Below the pieces are notes generated by a model. It was not told the DNA's origin. It saw only the letters and a program-made list of their open reading frames with translations, and made no database searches. DNA of 64,000 nucleotides from Christensenella sp. UBA7588 (lineage in GTDB: Bacteria > Bacillota > Clostridia > Christensenellales > CAG-917), in contig DLKM01000001.1 of assembly GCA_002478945.1 (NCBI GenBank), positions 16,055 to 80,054 on the forward strand, in the 5' to 3' direction. Positions within the stretch are counted from its first letter, which is position 1, and each line of letters begins with the position of its first letter. A program made the translations under genes and the position numbers. Shown here piece after piece: positions 1 through 10,800 of this stretch.

Positions 1-10
1 GGCACTCAAA

Positions 11-31
11 GGCTCGCCGCCTTGCGGCTCG
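11..31. repeat. REP-like GC palindrome, copy 1
   Basis: A short GC-rich palindrome built on GCCGC-CTT-GCGGC and flanked by CTCG. The same core recurs at 1686-1705 and, inverted, at 62242-62258 and (one base different) 62134-62150. All four copies are in non-coding DNA, which fits a dispersed intergenic repeat. The bases around copies 1 and 2 (GGCACTCA on the left) are also alike, so a longer module was probably copied. Confidence 0.6.
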
Positions 32-116
32 AACTCCGAATATGCACATTCCGTTAATAAGTGCGCTTTGAATGAATTTATCGTTTCTGTGCGGTAGAAA
101 AATAAAATCATCTATC

Positions 117-247
117 GTAAAAACTGCGATATTTAGATGAAGAACAAGAAAGAGCCGCCCGAGAGGCAACCCTAATTTACTGAACGTAAATGAGTTGACT
201 CTCGGACGGCTCTGCCGTAGTTATTCGCTAAATAGCGCAGTTTTTAC
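117..247 (-). ncRNA. Nested inverted-repeat element with terminator downstream of gapA (element A)
   Basis: Outer arms 117-136 and 228-247 pair over 20 bases with one mismatch, and the right arm contains the gapA stop codon (244-246). Inside, arms 151-165 and 199-213 form a GC-rich stem that would act as a rho-independent terminator for gapA. At the tip is a small stem, ATTTAC (175-180) with GTAAAT (186-191). The same architecture follows fba (1895-2021). There the tip stem is ACGTAC/GTACGT, so paired positions changed together, which argues that the RNA fold is conserved. The function beyond termination and 3' end protection is unknown. Confidence 0.6.
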
Positions 248-1296
248 TTGAGTTCAGAGAAGTACTTAATAGTACGAACCATTTGAGAAGTATAGCTGTT
301 CTCGTTGTCGTACCAAGAAACCACTTGAACTTGAGTGTTGCCGTCTTCCATAGGTGCAACCATTGTTTGAGTTGCGTCGAAGATGGAACCGAAACGGCTG
401 CCGATGATGTCGGAAGAAACGATTTGGTCGGTGTTGTAACCGAAGGATTCGTTTGCTGCCGCTTTCATAGCTGCGTTGATGCCTTCAACGGTTGCTTGAC
501 CTTTGACAACTGCGATAAGAATCGTGGTGGAACCGGTCGGAGTGGGAACGCGTTGTGCGGAACCGATGAGCTTGCCGTTGAGTTCGGGAATAACAAGACC
601 GATTGCTTTTGCAGCGCCGGTGCTGTTGGGAACGATGTTGATTGCAGCCGCGCGAGAACGACGGAGGTCGCCCTTTCTTTGCGGACCGTCAAGAGGCATT
701 TGGTCGCCCGTGTATGCGTGAACCGTGGTCATAATACCGCTCATAATGGGTGCATAATCGTTGAGAGCCTTTGCCATAGGTGCGAGGCAGTTGGTTGTGC
801 AGCTTGCCGCGGAGATGATGTTGTCCGTTGCTTTGAGCGTGGTGTGGTTTACGTTGTAAACGATTGTGGGAAGGTCATTGCCTGCGGGTGCGGAGATGAC
901 GACTTTGCGTGCGCCTGCGTCGATGTGTGCTTGTGCTTTTGCTTTAGAGGTGTAGAAACCTGTGCATTCCAAAACTACGTCAACGCCGAGTTCTCCCCAA
1001 GGAAGTTCTGCAGCTTTCGCTTTTGCGTAGATAGTGATTTTCTTGCCGTCTACGACGATGTAACCGTCTTCTTTAACAGTGCCGTCCTCATTGAGAACCG
1101 CTTCGCAACTCTCAACCGTGTGAGAATTTGCATAGTTGCCTTGCGTTGAATCATACTTCAAAAGATGAGCAAGCATTTTGGGGCTTGTCAAATCGTTGAT
1201 AGCGACGATTTCATAACCGTCAGCACCAAACATTTGTCTGAAAGCAAGACGACCGATACGACCAAAACCGTTGATAGCGACTTTTACGTTTGCCAT
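244..1296 (-). CDS. gapA: Glyceraldehyde-3-phosphate dehydrogenase, type I
   Basis: Cytosolic glycolytic enzyme that oxidises glyceraldehyde 3-phosphate to 1,3-bisphosphoglycerate with NAD+ and phosphate. The start at 1296 (protein beginning [15 protein letters not shown]) is chosen because GGAGG lies 8-13 bases upstream; a longer reading frame upstream lacks this support. The 350-residue product has the N-terminal Rossmann motif NGFGRIGR, an Asp near residue 35 (INDL) typical of NAD preference, and the catalytic motif SCTTNCLAP with the nucleophilic Cys near 166. The length is slightly above the usual 335. It stands alone with its own promoter and terminator. Its glycolytic neighbour fba lies upstream on the same strand but is separated by about 720 bases of repeats. 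Confidence 0.97.
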   Translation of the reverse strand: MANVKVAINGFGRIGRLAFRQMFGADGYEIVAINDLTSPKMLAHLLKYDSTQGNYANSHTVESCEAVLNEDGTVKEDGYIVVDGKKITIYAKAKAAELPWGELGVDVVLECTGFYTSKAKAQAHIDAGARKVVISAPAGNDLPTIVYNVNHTTLKATDNIISAASCTTNCLAPMAKALNDYAPIMSGIMTTVHAYTGDQMPLDGPQRKGDLRRSRAAAINIVPNSTGAAKAIGLVIPELNGKLIGSAQRVPTPTGSTTILIAVVKGQATVEGINAAMKAAANESFGYNTDQIVSSDIIGSRFGSIFDATQTMVAPMEDGNTQVQVVSWYDNENSYTSQMVRTIKYFSELK

Positions 1297-1354
1297 TATA
1301 AATTCCTCCATAAAGGTGTATTTCAAAAATCAGTCGGATTTTCCAACCGCAATT

Positions 1355-1394
1355 ATTTTACAATTATTATGAAAAATATGCAAGTATTATTCAA
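1355..1394 (-). promoter_or_regulatory. Probable gapA promoter, two overlapping sigma-A-type sites
   Basis: Read on the minus strand, TTGCAT (1378-1383) is followed after 17 bases by TAAAAT (1355-1360). An overlapping second site, TTGAAT (1389-1394), is followed after 17 bases by CATAAT (1366-1371). Both are about 60-100 bases upstream of the gapA start. Confidence 0.55.
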
Positions 1395-1431
1395 GGAAAT
1401 TTTTATCGAATGTGCGTTGCAACTTTTTTAA

Positions 1432-1894
1432 TGCAACATCACCCCTTCCCTTCGGGCTTTCCCCTATTGCTCAATTAGATGTCATTTCTCTTTTTAAGCA
1501 AACATCGTTCGCAAGAGGGGAACGACGCGATTGACGCAAAGCGTAACAATCGCTATTCCGTCGCTTCGCTCCTTACGGCACTCACATAGATAGGTATCGT
1601 TCACTTGTTATATCACTCGTTCGCAAACGAAAAGAACCACACTCGTTTGCTCACTTGTACTATTCGTCAAGTTCGGCACTCAGCCGCTCGCCGCCTTGCG
1701 GCTCGTGTTACGTCTCCCAAAATACACATACCGTTTATAAGTTAGGCTTTGACAAAGTTATTCGCCGTTTATAACTTATAAAAGTTCGCCAAACAGATGA
1801 GTAACGCGAAAGCACCCCGAGGAGCGCAAACCCAACGTTCTAACCGTACGTGAGTTGGCGTAAACGGGCATTGACACCGTTATTTATCATTGAA
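1432..1894. other. Non-coding repeat-rich intergenic region between fba and gapA
   Basis: No convincing coding sequence is seen on either strand. The stretch is full of short palindromes (for example TCGTTCGC-type and ACGCAAAGCGT). It also holds the REP-like core at 1686-1705 and, near 1806-1880, a degenerate third copy of the apical part of elements A and B (CCAAC ... CCGTACGTGAGTTGG). It looks like a graveyard of copied 3'-end repeats. Confidence 0.5.
1686..1705. repeat. REP-like GC palindrome, copy 2
   Basis: Same GCCGC-CTT-GCGGC core and CTCG flanks as at 11-31, preceded by the same GGCACTCA-like sequence. Confidence 0.6.
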
Positions 1895-2021
1895 CCTAAG
1901 AGCGCTATTTAGATGAAGAACAAGGAAAAACCCCTCGGATGGCAACCCTAACGTACTGAGCGTACGTGAGTTGACAACCGAGGGGCTTTGACGATGCTAT
2001 TCGCTAAATAGCGCTCTTAGG
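1895..2021 (-). ncRNA. Nested inverted-repeat element with terminator downstream of fba (element B)
   Basis: Outer arms 1895-1912 and 2004-2021 are a perfect 18-base inverted repeat; the right arm contains the fba stop codon (2017-2019). The inner GC stem CCCCTCGG (1931-1938) with CCGAGGGG (1978-1985) is followed on the minus strand by a run of T, so it is a good rho-independent terminator. The tip stem is ACGTAC (1951-1956) with GTACGT (1962-1967). Comparison with element A shows the same plan with compensating base changes. Confidence 0.65.
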
Positions 2022-2946
2022 CTTTGTGGTCGCAACCAAGAACGTCGACAATCTTATGCTTTACAACTTGCTTCACGGCCTCTCTTGCCGGTCCGAGATA
2101 TTGACGGGGGTCGAAATGAGAAGGATTGAGAGCAAAATGCTCGCGGATTGCGGCGGTGCAAGCAAGACGGAGGTCGGAGTCGATGTTAATCTTGCAAACT
2201 GCCATAGACGCGGCTTTGCGGAGCATATCTTCGGGAACGCCTTGTGCGCCGGGCATACTTCCGCCGTATTGGTTGATGGTCTTGACAAGGTCTTGCGGGA
2301 CGGATGACGCACCGTGCAAAACGATGGGGAATCCGGGCAAACGCTTGCTGACTTCTTCGAGAATGTCGAAACGAAGTTGCGGTTGACCCTTGAACTTATA
2401 TGCGCCGTGCGACGTGCCGATTGCGATTGCGAGAGAATCGACGCCGGTCTTATTGACGAATTCTTCGACTTGGTCGGGGTCGGTAAATTGTGCGTCTTTT
2501 GCCGCTACGTTGACTGCATCCTCGATACCTGCGAGTTTGCCGAGTTCTGCCTCGACGACTACGCCGTGGTCGTGTGCATATTCAACGACTTGTTTTGTGA
2601 TGCTGATGTTTTCCGCAAACGGATGTGCGCTTGCGTCAATCATAACGGAAGTAAAGCCGTGGTCCACGCAGTCTTTGCAGAGTGCGAAGCTGTCGCCGTG
2701 GTCAAGGTGCAAGCAGATGGGGAGACCGCTGGTCTCGACTGCCGCTTCGACCATCTTGGTAAGGTAAGTCGTGTTGGCGTATTTTCTTGCGCCGGAGGAT
2801 ACTTGGAGGATAAGCGGAGCTTGTTCCTCGGTAGCCGCCTCGACGATACCTTGGATGATTTCCATATTGTTGACGTTGAAAGCACCGATTGCGTAACCGC
2901 CTGCGTATGCTTTTTTGAACATTTCGGTTGTAGTAACTAATGGCAT
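2017..2946 (-). CDS. fba: Class II fructose-bisphosphate aldolase
   Basis: Zinc-dependent glycolytic enzyme that cleaves fructose 1,6-bisphosphate into dihydroxyacetone phosphate and glyceraldehyde 3-phosphate, the substrate of the GapA encoded nearby. The start at 2946 (MPLVTTTEMFKKAY) has GGGAGG at a good distance; the longer frame upstream is not needed. The 309-residue product contains the metal-binding HLDHGDS motif, GTSHGAYK, and VLHGASSVP, all in the family order, and has the family's usual length of about 280-310. It is transcribed alone and ends in the inverted-repeat terminator element described at 1895-2021. Confidence 0.97.
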   Translation of the reverse strand: MPLVTTTEMFKKAYAGGYAIGAFNVNNMEIIQGIVEAATEEQAPLILQVSSGARKYANTTYLTKMVEAAVETSGLPICLHLDHGDSFALCKDCVDHGFTSVMIDASAHPFAENISITKQVVEYAHDHGVVVEAELGKLAGIEDAVNVAAKDAQFTDPDQVEEFVNKTGVDSLAIAIGTSHGAYKFKGQPQLRFDILEEVSKRLPGFPIVLHGASSVPQDLVKTINQYGGSMPGAQGVPEDMLRKAASMAVCKINIDSDLRLACTAAIREHFALNPSHFDPRQYLGPAREAVKQVVKHKIVDVLGCDHKA

Positions 2947-2978
2947 TGTTGTGCCTCCCAAAATTTTATTTCGCACAT

Positions 2979-3007
2979 ATTATACAACCATCATAAGAAA
3001 AACACAA
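2979..3007 (-). promoter_or_regulatory. Probable fba promoter
   Basis: On the minus strand a perfect TATAAT (2979-2984) lies 33 bases before the fba start. A weak -35 (TTGTGT, 3002-3007) is spaced 17 bases upstream and overlaps a small hairpin at the end of the preceding gene. Confidence 0.5.
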
Positions 3008-3035
3008 CCGTTTAATATCAAATCGATTGTGTTTT
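2999..3035 (-). terminator. Possible weak terminator after the export-protein gene
   Basis: Arms AAAACACAA (2999-3007) and TTGTGTTTT (3027-3035) can pair around a 19-base loop just after the stop at 3051. The stem is AT-rich and only a short T-rich tract follows, so this is tentative. Confidence 0.35.
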
Positions 3036-3050
3036 GAGGTTGAGTACGTT

Positions 3051-3890
3051 TCAGATTAAATCGTCCTTATCAACGACGCTTTTATTGCGTTTTTCATCGT
3101 TGCCGAGGACGATATGGCGGTCGCCGTTTTCGTCGATATATTCCTTTTTAACGAGCGTTTTTCCGCTTTCGTCGGCTTCTTTTTTGAGGACGGCAAGCTC
3201 ATACTCGTTTTTCGTCTTGTACTTTTCTATCTCCTGCTCGCGTTTTTTCTCCGCGCGTTTCGACCTTATAAAATACAGCGAAACCGCAAGCGCGATAGCC
3301 AAAATTACGAATCCGTACAAAAACAGATTGTTGTATTCTTGCGGGAGAAAATACGCAATGCTCGTAAGGATAAGTCCTGCCACGATATTGCCGAAAAACA
3401 CAGCCAAAGACGCTTTCCACACGGGAAAATCGAGAAAACTGCCTATACAGGAACCCGTCCACGCACCCGTCATCGGAAGCGGAACCGCAACGAACGCAAA
3501 CAATCCCCAAAACTTTTTGGCGTCTTTTGACATAGGTTTTTTGTGTTTTGAGGCACTTTTTTGATATTCTTCTTCGCTATACGCGCTCTCCGCCCTGTCT
3601 GCGAGATTGCTCTCCATACGCCTGCCGATTTTCGAAAACCATTTGGACTGTTTGAGCTTGTGCAACAAAGGACGAGTGAGCAAAATAAGCGGAAGTATGA
3701 CGGTGGTAGAGCCTGCCACGCAACACATCATTCCGAGCATAAACTCCCGAATGGTGCCGTTGGGGAACATATAAGGCATAGTCAAAATAGCCCCTCGCAA
3801 CTCGACTATAGGAATAATCGAAATGACGTAGAGCGTCAGATACGGGTTGCCGATGGCTTGGCTGATTTGATTTATAAGGTCTTGAATCAT
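3051..3890 (-). CDS. Small multidrug export family (COG2426-type) membrane protein
   Basis: Predicted integral membrane protein of 279 residues. It has several hydrophobic helices (about 18-35, 47-75, 130-150, 160-185 and 193-212) and a charged cytoplasmic tail of about 65 residues. The motifs PIVELRGAI near the N-terminus and PLPMTGAWTGS in the middle are the hallmarks of the small multidrug export / COG2426 family, whose substrates are poorly known despite the name. The start has GGAGA upstream. It has its own strong promoter, divergent from the tRNA-thiolation gene at 4034. The Lys/Glu-rich C-terminal tail beyond residue 212 is longer than I expect for the family. Confidence 0.8.
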   Translation of the reverse strand: MIQDLINQISQAIGNPYLTLYVISIIPIVELRGAILTMPYMFPNGTIREFMLGMMCCVAGSTTVILPLILLTRPLLHKLKQSKWFSKIGRRMESNLADRAESAYSEEEYQKSASKHKKPMSKDAKKFWGLFAFVAVPLPMTGAWTGSCIGSFLDFPVWKASLAVFFGNIVAGLILTSIAYFLPQEYNNLFLYGFVILAIALAVSLYFIRSKRAEKKREQEIEKYKTKNEYELAVLKKEADESGKTLVKKEYIDENGDRHIVLGNDEKRNKSVVDKDDLI

Positions 3891-3919
3891 CTTTTCTCCG
3901 TGCCTCTTTGCTCAAACAA

Positions 3920-3948
3920 AGTATATGTTATAGGGCAAATTCTGTCAA
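3920..3948 (-). promoter_or_regulatory. Promoter of the export-protein gene
   Basis: On the minus strand TTGACA (3943-3948), 17 bases, then TATACT (3920-3925): a consensus -35 and a 5/6 -10 about 30 bases before the start codon. Confidence 0.75.
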
Positions 3949-3968
3949 GGCGATTTGAATTATTACGC

Positions 3969-3997
3969 TTGCTATTTGTCACGTCTTTAAGTATAAT
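3969..3997 (+). promoter_or_regulatory. Promoter of the TtcA-like gene
   Basis: Plus strand TTGCTA (3969-3974), 17 bases, then a perfect TATAAT (3992-3997), 36 bases before the ATG at 4034. It is divergent from the promoter at 3920-3948. Confidence 0.7.
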
Positions 3998-4033
3998 CGT
4001 GTCGAATAAAATATATATTTCAACGGAGATTTT

Positions 4034-4765
4034 ATGCAGAAAATTTTGAGTGCAATGCGCAGAGCCGTGCAAGATTACGATATGATTCACGACGGCGACA
4101 AAATATTCGTCGGTCTGTCGGGAGGAAAGGACAGCACCCTGCTTTTGAGCGCGCTTGCGGCGTACAGACGCTTCTCGCCCGAACACTACGACCTCGAGGC
4201 AATCACGGTGGATATGGGGCTTAAAGACACCAAACAAGAAGAAATGAACGCCCTCATTGCCTACTGCGACAGCCTCGGCGTGAAACACCACCTTATAAAG
4301 ACCGACATCGGCGAAATCATTTTCGAGGCACGCAAAGAACAGAATCCCTGCTCTCTTTGCGCCAAAATGCGCAGAGGCGCGCTCAACAACGAAATAATTC
4401 GTCTCGGCGGAGGCAAACTTGCCCTCGGCCACAACGCAGACGACGTTGCAGAAACGATGCTTTTGTCTCTTTTGTACGAAGGTAGATTCTCCTGCTTTGC
4501 TCCGACGGCTTATATGGACAAATCGGGTATAACTCTCATTCGTCCGTTTATCTATATCGAGGAATACGACATCAAATCGACCGTCGCGCGCCTCGGTCTG
4601 CCCATTGTCAACAATCCCTGCCCTATGAATCACGAATCGCAACGCGAATATATGAAAAATCTCATCAAGGACATCTGCAAGGATATTCCGTTTGCAAAAC
4701 AACGCATTCTCGGCGCAATATTCCACCCAGAAAGGAATAATTTGTGGACACCCGTAAAGAAGTGA
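4034..4765 (+). CDS. TtcA/TilS-family ATP-dependent tRNA thiolation-type enzyme
   Basis: The only convincing plus-strand gene of the window. The 243-residue cytosolic protein has the PP-loop SGGKDS (residues 29-34), which binds and adenylates with ATP. It also has a CxxC pair (CSLC, about residue 110) followed by RRGAL, and later GHNADDVAETML, the order seen in the TtcA subgroup. TtcA proteins insert sulfur at C32 of tRNA using an iron-sulfur cluster. A third Cys in NPCPMN (near 198) is in a suitable place as a ligand. It could instead act on another tRNA position, as sub-families are hard to separate by eye. The ATG follows a GGAG site. A strong hairpin terminator follows the gene. Confidence 0.85.
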   Translation: MQKILSAMRRAVQDYDMIHDGDKIFVGLSGGKDSTLLLSALAAYRRFSPEHYDLEAITVDMGLKDTKQEEMNALIAYCDSLGVKHHLIKTDIGEIIFEARKEQNPCSLCAKMRRGALNNEIIRLGGGKLALGHNADDVAETMLLSLLYEGRFSCFAPTAYMDKSGITLIRPFIYIEEYDIKSTVARLGLPIVNNPCPMNHESQREYMKNLIKDICKDIPFAKQRILGAIFHPERNNLWTPVKK

Positions 4766-4804
4766 CACACTTCGTGTGAGTTCACTCTCCCCTTACCAAA
4801 ACGT

Positions 4805-4836
4805 AAAAACACCTTCGATTGCTCGAAGGTGTTTTT
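4805..4836. terminator. Bidirectional rho-independent terminator
   Basis: Perfect 14-base arms (4805-4818 and 4823-4836) around a TTGC loop, with T runs on both strands. It separates the plus-strand gene ending at 4765 from the minus-strand gene ending at 4872 and can serve both. Confidence 0.85.
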
Positions 4837-4871
4837 GATTTTGTTTTCGTGACGCTATGCGTCAAGTGAGA

Positions 4872-7800
4872 TTAACCGTTGTAGTCTGCGCAAGATACGG
4901 AACCTGTCTTCCAGAACGTATAGATATTCGAGCTGTAAGTTCCTTGACTGAACGTAATGGTGTTTCCGCTCAATGTACCTATCAACGTCTTGCCGACTGC
5001 ACCGCTATCAATTGCACTCGTGAATGTAAAGGTAATCTTGTTACCTTCTATTGTCGCGGTAAAGTTGAAGTAATAGGACGTGCCATTGCTATGATAAATC
5101 GTTCCCGAGATAGTTGAACTATCGCTGAATTCGATTCTGACACTGGTCATTCCCTCGTCCCAATAATCATATTTACCGCTGAACGTCAAGCCTGCGAACT
5201 GGCTCTTGCCGAGAAGCTTTTTACCTTCAACATCGAGACCGTATGTAGTTGACGTTTCGCCGTTATAGATTGTAATCGACGTGCCGTTTACGACGTAAGT
5301 CATACCGGTTCCTGCATTACCATATCCGTCAAGGTAAATATCCGTATCGTCGGGCAATTTGTAAGTGCCTTTGTATTCGTCAAGGGCAAGCGTATATGTG
5401 TCTGAACCAAGAGCAATGACTCTCATTTGGTTGTTAAGGACGAACGTTGCTTGCGTCTTGTCTGCGTTGAGAGTGTATGCAACGCTTTGTCCGTTGACCG
5501 TCAACGTGCCGTAACCGTCGAGAATAATCTCTCCAAGCGCATCTGCATTGTTGTAAGAACCGCTCTTTCCGTCGTTAAGAAGGATGTCGCTGCCGCTCTT
5601 TTTGGCAATAGCGTTTCCGCTTGCGTCTTTAACAAGAACTTCCGTGGTCTTTGCCGCCGTTTTTGCGGTTACACCGTCAGTCCAAGTTACGTTTGCGTAA
5701 ATCTTCTCTCCGTACACAAACAGGTTCATCGTCTTTGCCGTGCCGTCTTCCGTGTAGCTTACCGTGATGAATGCAACGTATCCGCCTCCAATCGTATCAG
5801 CCGAGGATTGGACCATTGTGATGTTATCAGAGTTTGCAAAACCAACGTAGAAATCGGTTCCGATTGATGTCTTATTCTCGTAATAGCCAAAGATTACGAT
5901 TCCGCCGAAAGCGTCGCTCAAATATGCATATCTTCCAACGTTCAAAACACCGTTTGTCTTTTCGGCATCTTCTGCGGACAATTTGCCTGCGGTAAATTTG
6001 GAGCCGGAGCCTGTATAAGAACCGTCGGCATTGATTGTCAAAACAGTAGAGAGAGATGAACTTTCTTTTCCGTTTGCCGCGCTGTAAATTTCAACGCCCT
6101 TATAGGTACCTGCCGAAGCAGCCGGTTCAATCCATCTTGCGAAGATAGTTACGCTTTCGGTAAGTTTGGTGCTTGAAGATACTTGTTCGCCCCAAGCCTC
6201 GCCGTCTTTGAAGAACCAACCTGCAAAAACTTTACCGTCGTGTCTTGCGTCGGACGCAACAGTCGGGATAATATTGCCGAGAGTATCGTTTACATACTTG
6301 CCCGTCACTTCGAGACTGCTCTTGCCCGTCTCGTATTCATATCCGCTGTAATCGAACGTGACCGTGACTGCATCATCGTATTTTGCATAATAAGTTGCAT
6401 TTTCGGTTGCCGTGAACGACGTGACTGCGCTTCCGCTGAATTCGGCATTATCATACCAACCGCGGAACGCAAAGCCTTCAACATCTGCAGGTGTGGGCAA
6501 TGTCACTCTGAAGCCGACGTATGCCGTGATGTTATCGACTGTGGCTTTATCGTTTACAAAGCTGATTGTAACCGTATTTTCTACAATCGTGTAAGTGGTC
6601 TTGTCATCTTTGTTGACCGTGAGCTTGTAGGACTTGTTTGCAGTCTTAACGTCGAAGGTGTAACCTGCGTCCTCTGCCGCAGCAGTATAAGTACCCTTTT
6701 CTTCGCCGTATGTGATTCCGCCGACGCCGTCGAGGACGATGTCTGCCAAACCGTTGGAATATGTGCCTTGATAACCGTCAAGCGCAGAGAAGTTGTTGTT
6801 CTTTCTGCCAAGAGCAAGCGTATTGTCTCCGTAAACAACGGTAAGCAAGTTTGCGTTGGAATAAATCTTCGTGAAATCGGTTACTGCCGCACCGCTTGCG
6901 TCTGTTGCACTCCAAGAGTTTACAGCATAAATCGCTCTGTCTTTGATAAGAACGTATCTGTAAGAAAGAACTTCTTTATCGTCAACCGTCTTTTTATAGG
7001 TTATGCGGATGAGCTTTGTGATACCGTTATCCCACGCATTGGTAAACGTTGAGCTAGGAACTTCTTCTCCGATTTGTGCAGCTGCGAACTTGATATCGTG
7101 ATATGCAGATGACTTTGCACTCCACTCCGTGTATATCACTTTCGTATCTGCATTGTAACCGCCGTATATCTTTGCACCGGTGCTTGTCAATACATAGAAT
7201 ATACCGGTTACAGGGTCATAATCCTTAATAGAGCCGGATACCGCACCCGTCACATTGCCGTTTGCGTCTACTTTGAACGAGTTGCTCGTATTGTAAGACA
7301 AAGAATTATCTTTATTTACGATACCGCTTTCAGCCGGGTCAATGTTTGCATAGTACAAGTATTCGCCCATCAATGCGTGCGGGACTGTCCATTGCGCATA
7401 GAGCGTGGTGTTTGCCGTCAGCTTGGTGCCTTCTACAAACTTTCTACCCCACTCGCCCGACTCGCTACCGTCTTTCGTATACCAACCGATAAACGTTCTG
7501 CCGTTCCAGTCAAAATCAACCGCAAGAAGCGTATCGACCGTGTCGTTTGCATAGAGGTTTTCAACGTGGTCAGCCGTCGTTCCGTCGAGATAGACGTAAG
7601 TGAGCGTGATTGCCGCATCCCATTTTGCATAGAACGTGACGTCTGCGCTTGCAACGAACGTTGCGCTTGCCGCCTCTGTAAGTGCCTCGTCGGTAAACCA
7701 ACCGCGGAAGATATAACCGTCAGCCGTCGGAACGTCCGTCGAGAGCGTTTGCTCGCTGTATTTGCCTACTTGCTCGGAAGAATTGGTGCCGCCGATTCCG

Positions 7801-10800
7801 TTGTAGTTGTATGCAACGGTCACTTTGGGTTCGACAACGGTGTAAGACATATTGGTCTTATCGAGAGTGTACTCTTTGTATACGCCGTCAACCGTGACTC
7901 CGATTACGTTTTCGCTTACGATAGTATAAGCATAGGTATTTTCGCCGATAGCAATCGTACCGCCTGCCGTGACGTCAATCGCGTTTGCTTCGTCCAACGT
8001 ATAGGTACCTGCATTCTTAAAGAGTGCAACGGGACCTGAAACGAGAACGCCGTTTACTCTCAAATCTTTGATGTATACGGTATCTTCTCCGCTATCGAAG
8101 GAGCCGTCCTTTGCATAACTGATACGGATATATCCTTTCGTTTCCGCATTGTACGTCAATCTGCAGCTGAACTGAGTTTCGGGAACAGTTTCCGTGCTGG
8201 ACTCAAAAGCATATGACCACTTATGGTTTACGTCTTGATATTGAATCTGCATCTTGTCGGCCGCTTCGCCCGATTTCCAATAAGTGAAGGAAATATCGGC
8301 CGTGCCTTCCGTGACGTAAATCTCGAGGTAAGCGGTAGTGTTGCCTTGTCCTTGGTTCTTGCTCATCCAATAGCCTGTCGATGCGTCGTAAACGAATTGA
8401 TACTTAGCGGTTGGCGAGGTCTTGAATTCGATGTTACCTGCCCACGTCCAAGCGGCAAATACCACATAATCTGCACCTTCGGTTTCTGCCGTGTCGCTAT
8501 CTCCGAGAGGCTCATCTTCTTCTGTGTTCAACACGCCGTCGCCGTTATCGAGATACCAACCTGCAAATTTGTAACCGTCTTTGTAAGTGGTCTCCGTGTA
8601 TGCGGGAAGTGCCGAGACAAACGGGTTACCTACGCCGACGTAAACGGTGCCGTATTCCGTCATATCTTCGTCTTTAAGATTTTTGACGGTAACGGTTGTT
8701 TGTCTGGACCATTGTGCTTCGAACGTATAATCGTCGTTCGTTGAAGTTGCGACAAACGTAGTAACGTTTTCGCCTTCGCCTTGAAGTTTCCAACCATTGA
8801 AAACGTAACCTTCTCTTGTAGGAGTCGGAAGCGTCGTGGCAACATTCAAGTTTGCTTGCATATCGGGAATTTCAATCTCGTCTACAAGAGTCTTGAAATA
8901 GAACGTAGCCATCGGTTTGACAACCGTGCAAGTGCCGTCCTCGTTGAGCGTGATTTGATAATATTCGGTTGCGGATGCAACGTCTGCACCGACGTATGCG
9001 TCATAACCGTAGTTTGCACCTTCTGCAGCCACGGTGTAGACACCGCTCTTGCCGTTCAAAACGAAACCGCCGACGCCGTCGAACGTAACGTTGCCGTCTG
9101 CGCTCGTGTAAGTGCCTTCTTTGCCGTCGGTAACTCTGAGCGTGCCGTTCTTTTGTGCAAACGCTTGAATCTTGTTGCCTTCTGCGTCGAGAGCTTTGAC
9201 GTATTTTGCTTCGGAGCATACTCCTGCCGCAACTGCGTTGCCGTTTGCATCGACGAATTGTGCGCCGTGATATACTTTGCCGTCATATACGAACACGTTG
9301 AACGTGTGCGTTTCGTTAAGGTTGCATTTTGCATTGAATGAGAATGCAACGGAGTCTGTCCAGTTGGAACCGGATACGTCGTTTGAAGAAACCGTCATAG
9401 ATGTCGGAATCATCAAAATTACGTTGTCGAAAGAACCGTTTGCAGAGCGTACGATAACGCCTGTTTCGAGGTCGATATAACCCGTTTCGTTCAACGTAGA
9501 AGAACCGTCAACTCTCGTATAGGTAATTTCGCCCGTTGCCGCATCGACGATGCGAACGGTGTTTTCGCCTCTGACAGGATACGTCGTGCTGGAGCCGGTA
9601 CCGTTTTCGTCAAACGTTACAACTGCGCCGTCAGGTGTATACGGATATACCGCGCCGCCGTTTTCGTTTGCTCTTACGATGATTGAATAATAAGTTGTGC
9701 CTTCAAAAGGTGCAACGAGTCTCGGAGAATAAACGACAATCGTTCTTCCGTCGCTAAAGATGTATTCGACGGAACCTTCGTGATTGTAGTCTGCCTTGAC
9801 TTCTTCGCCCTTAGTCCAAGAATCGTCTTGTCCGATGTATCTGTTGAACTCGTCGGACGAATACTTCTTATAACCGCAAGTCGTGCAAGTGTACGTTGCG
9901 TTTACGTTGTACATATCGGTCGTGCCTTGAACGAGAGAGAGCGAATACACGGCGTCGCCGAACGTATGAGCCTCTTTGTGTGCGGCGTCGACTACGTCGC
10001 AACGAGTGCATTGATGGACGTGATATTTGCTTCCGTCGTAGGACGTACCGCCCTCGTCATCGTCGCCGTAGCTGATGTCGTCAACGTAAGGAACGCACGC
10101 GCCCGTGAAATCGTGTCCGAGTGCGGGGATTGCTCCGTCGTATTTTTGGTCACATCTCGTGCAGTCTGCAACGACTTGACCTGCTTCGGTACAAGTAGGT
10201 TCGGAAACCACTTGGAAGTTGTAATAGTCGTGTCCGAGTGCCGTGCCGCTTTCAAACGTTGCTTCCGTGCTGTGTGCGCCGCAAACGCAGCTCATATAAT
10301 ACTCCGCTTTCGTCGTGCAACTTGCCACGCTCTTAAGGAATGCGGGTGCCGCAACTCTTTGATTGTACGCGCAGTTTTCGGTTTGTCTGTCTCCGCAGGA
10401 GCATACGCGAGAATGCGTGCCGTCGCCGTTGGAAGTCCATTCGCCATAAACGTGTTGTTCCGCACTCGTAAGAACGGTAACTACGCCGTATTCGGACGTG
10501 TAGATTTCCTTGCCCGGAGCGGTGTGCGTTGCGCCTTCGGTCGTCTTTGTCCAGACGCTCGTGTTGCCAAGCACTGCAAGCGTTACGCTTTCGAAATGTC
10601 CGCAAGCGCAAAATCTTCTTGCGATACCTGTTTCGGTCTCGGTGGGTTCAACCGAAATCTCCCAACCGCCGTAAACGTGTTGTCCCTTCGGGTACGTAAC
10701 CGTAACGGTGCCGTAAACGTCGGATTTGTAAGCCTTAAATCCCGCTGTTTCGTGAGTTGCGTCCTGACTTACGGTAACCGTCCACACCGATGCGTCGCTC

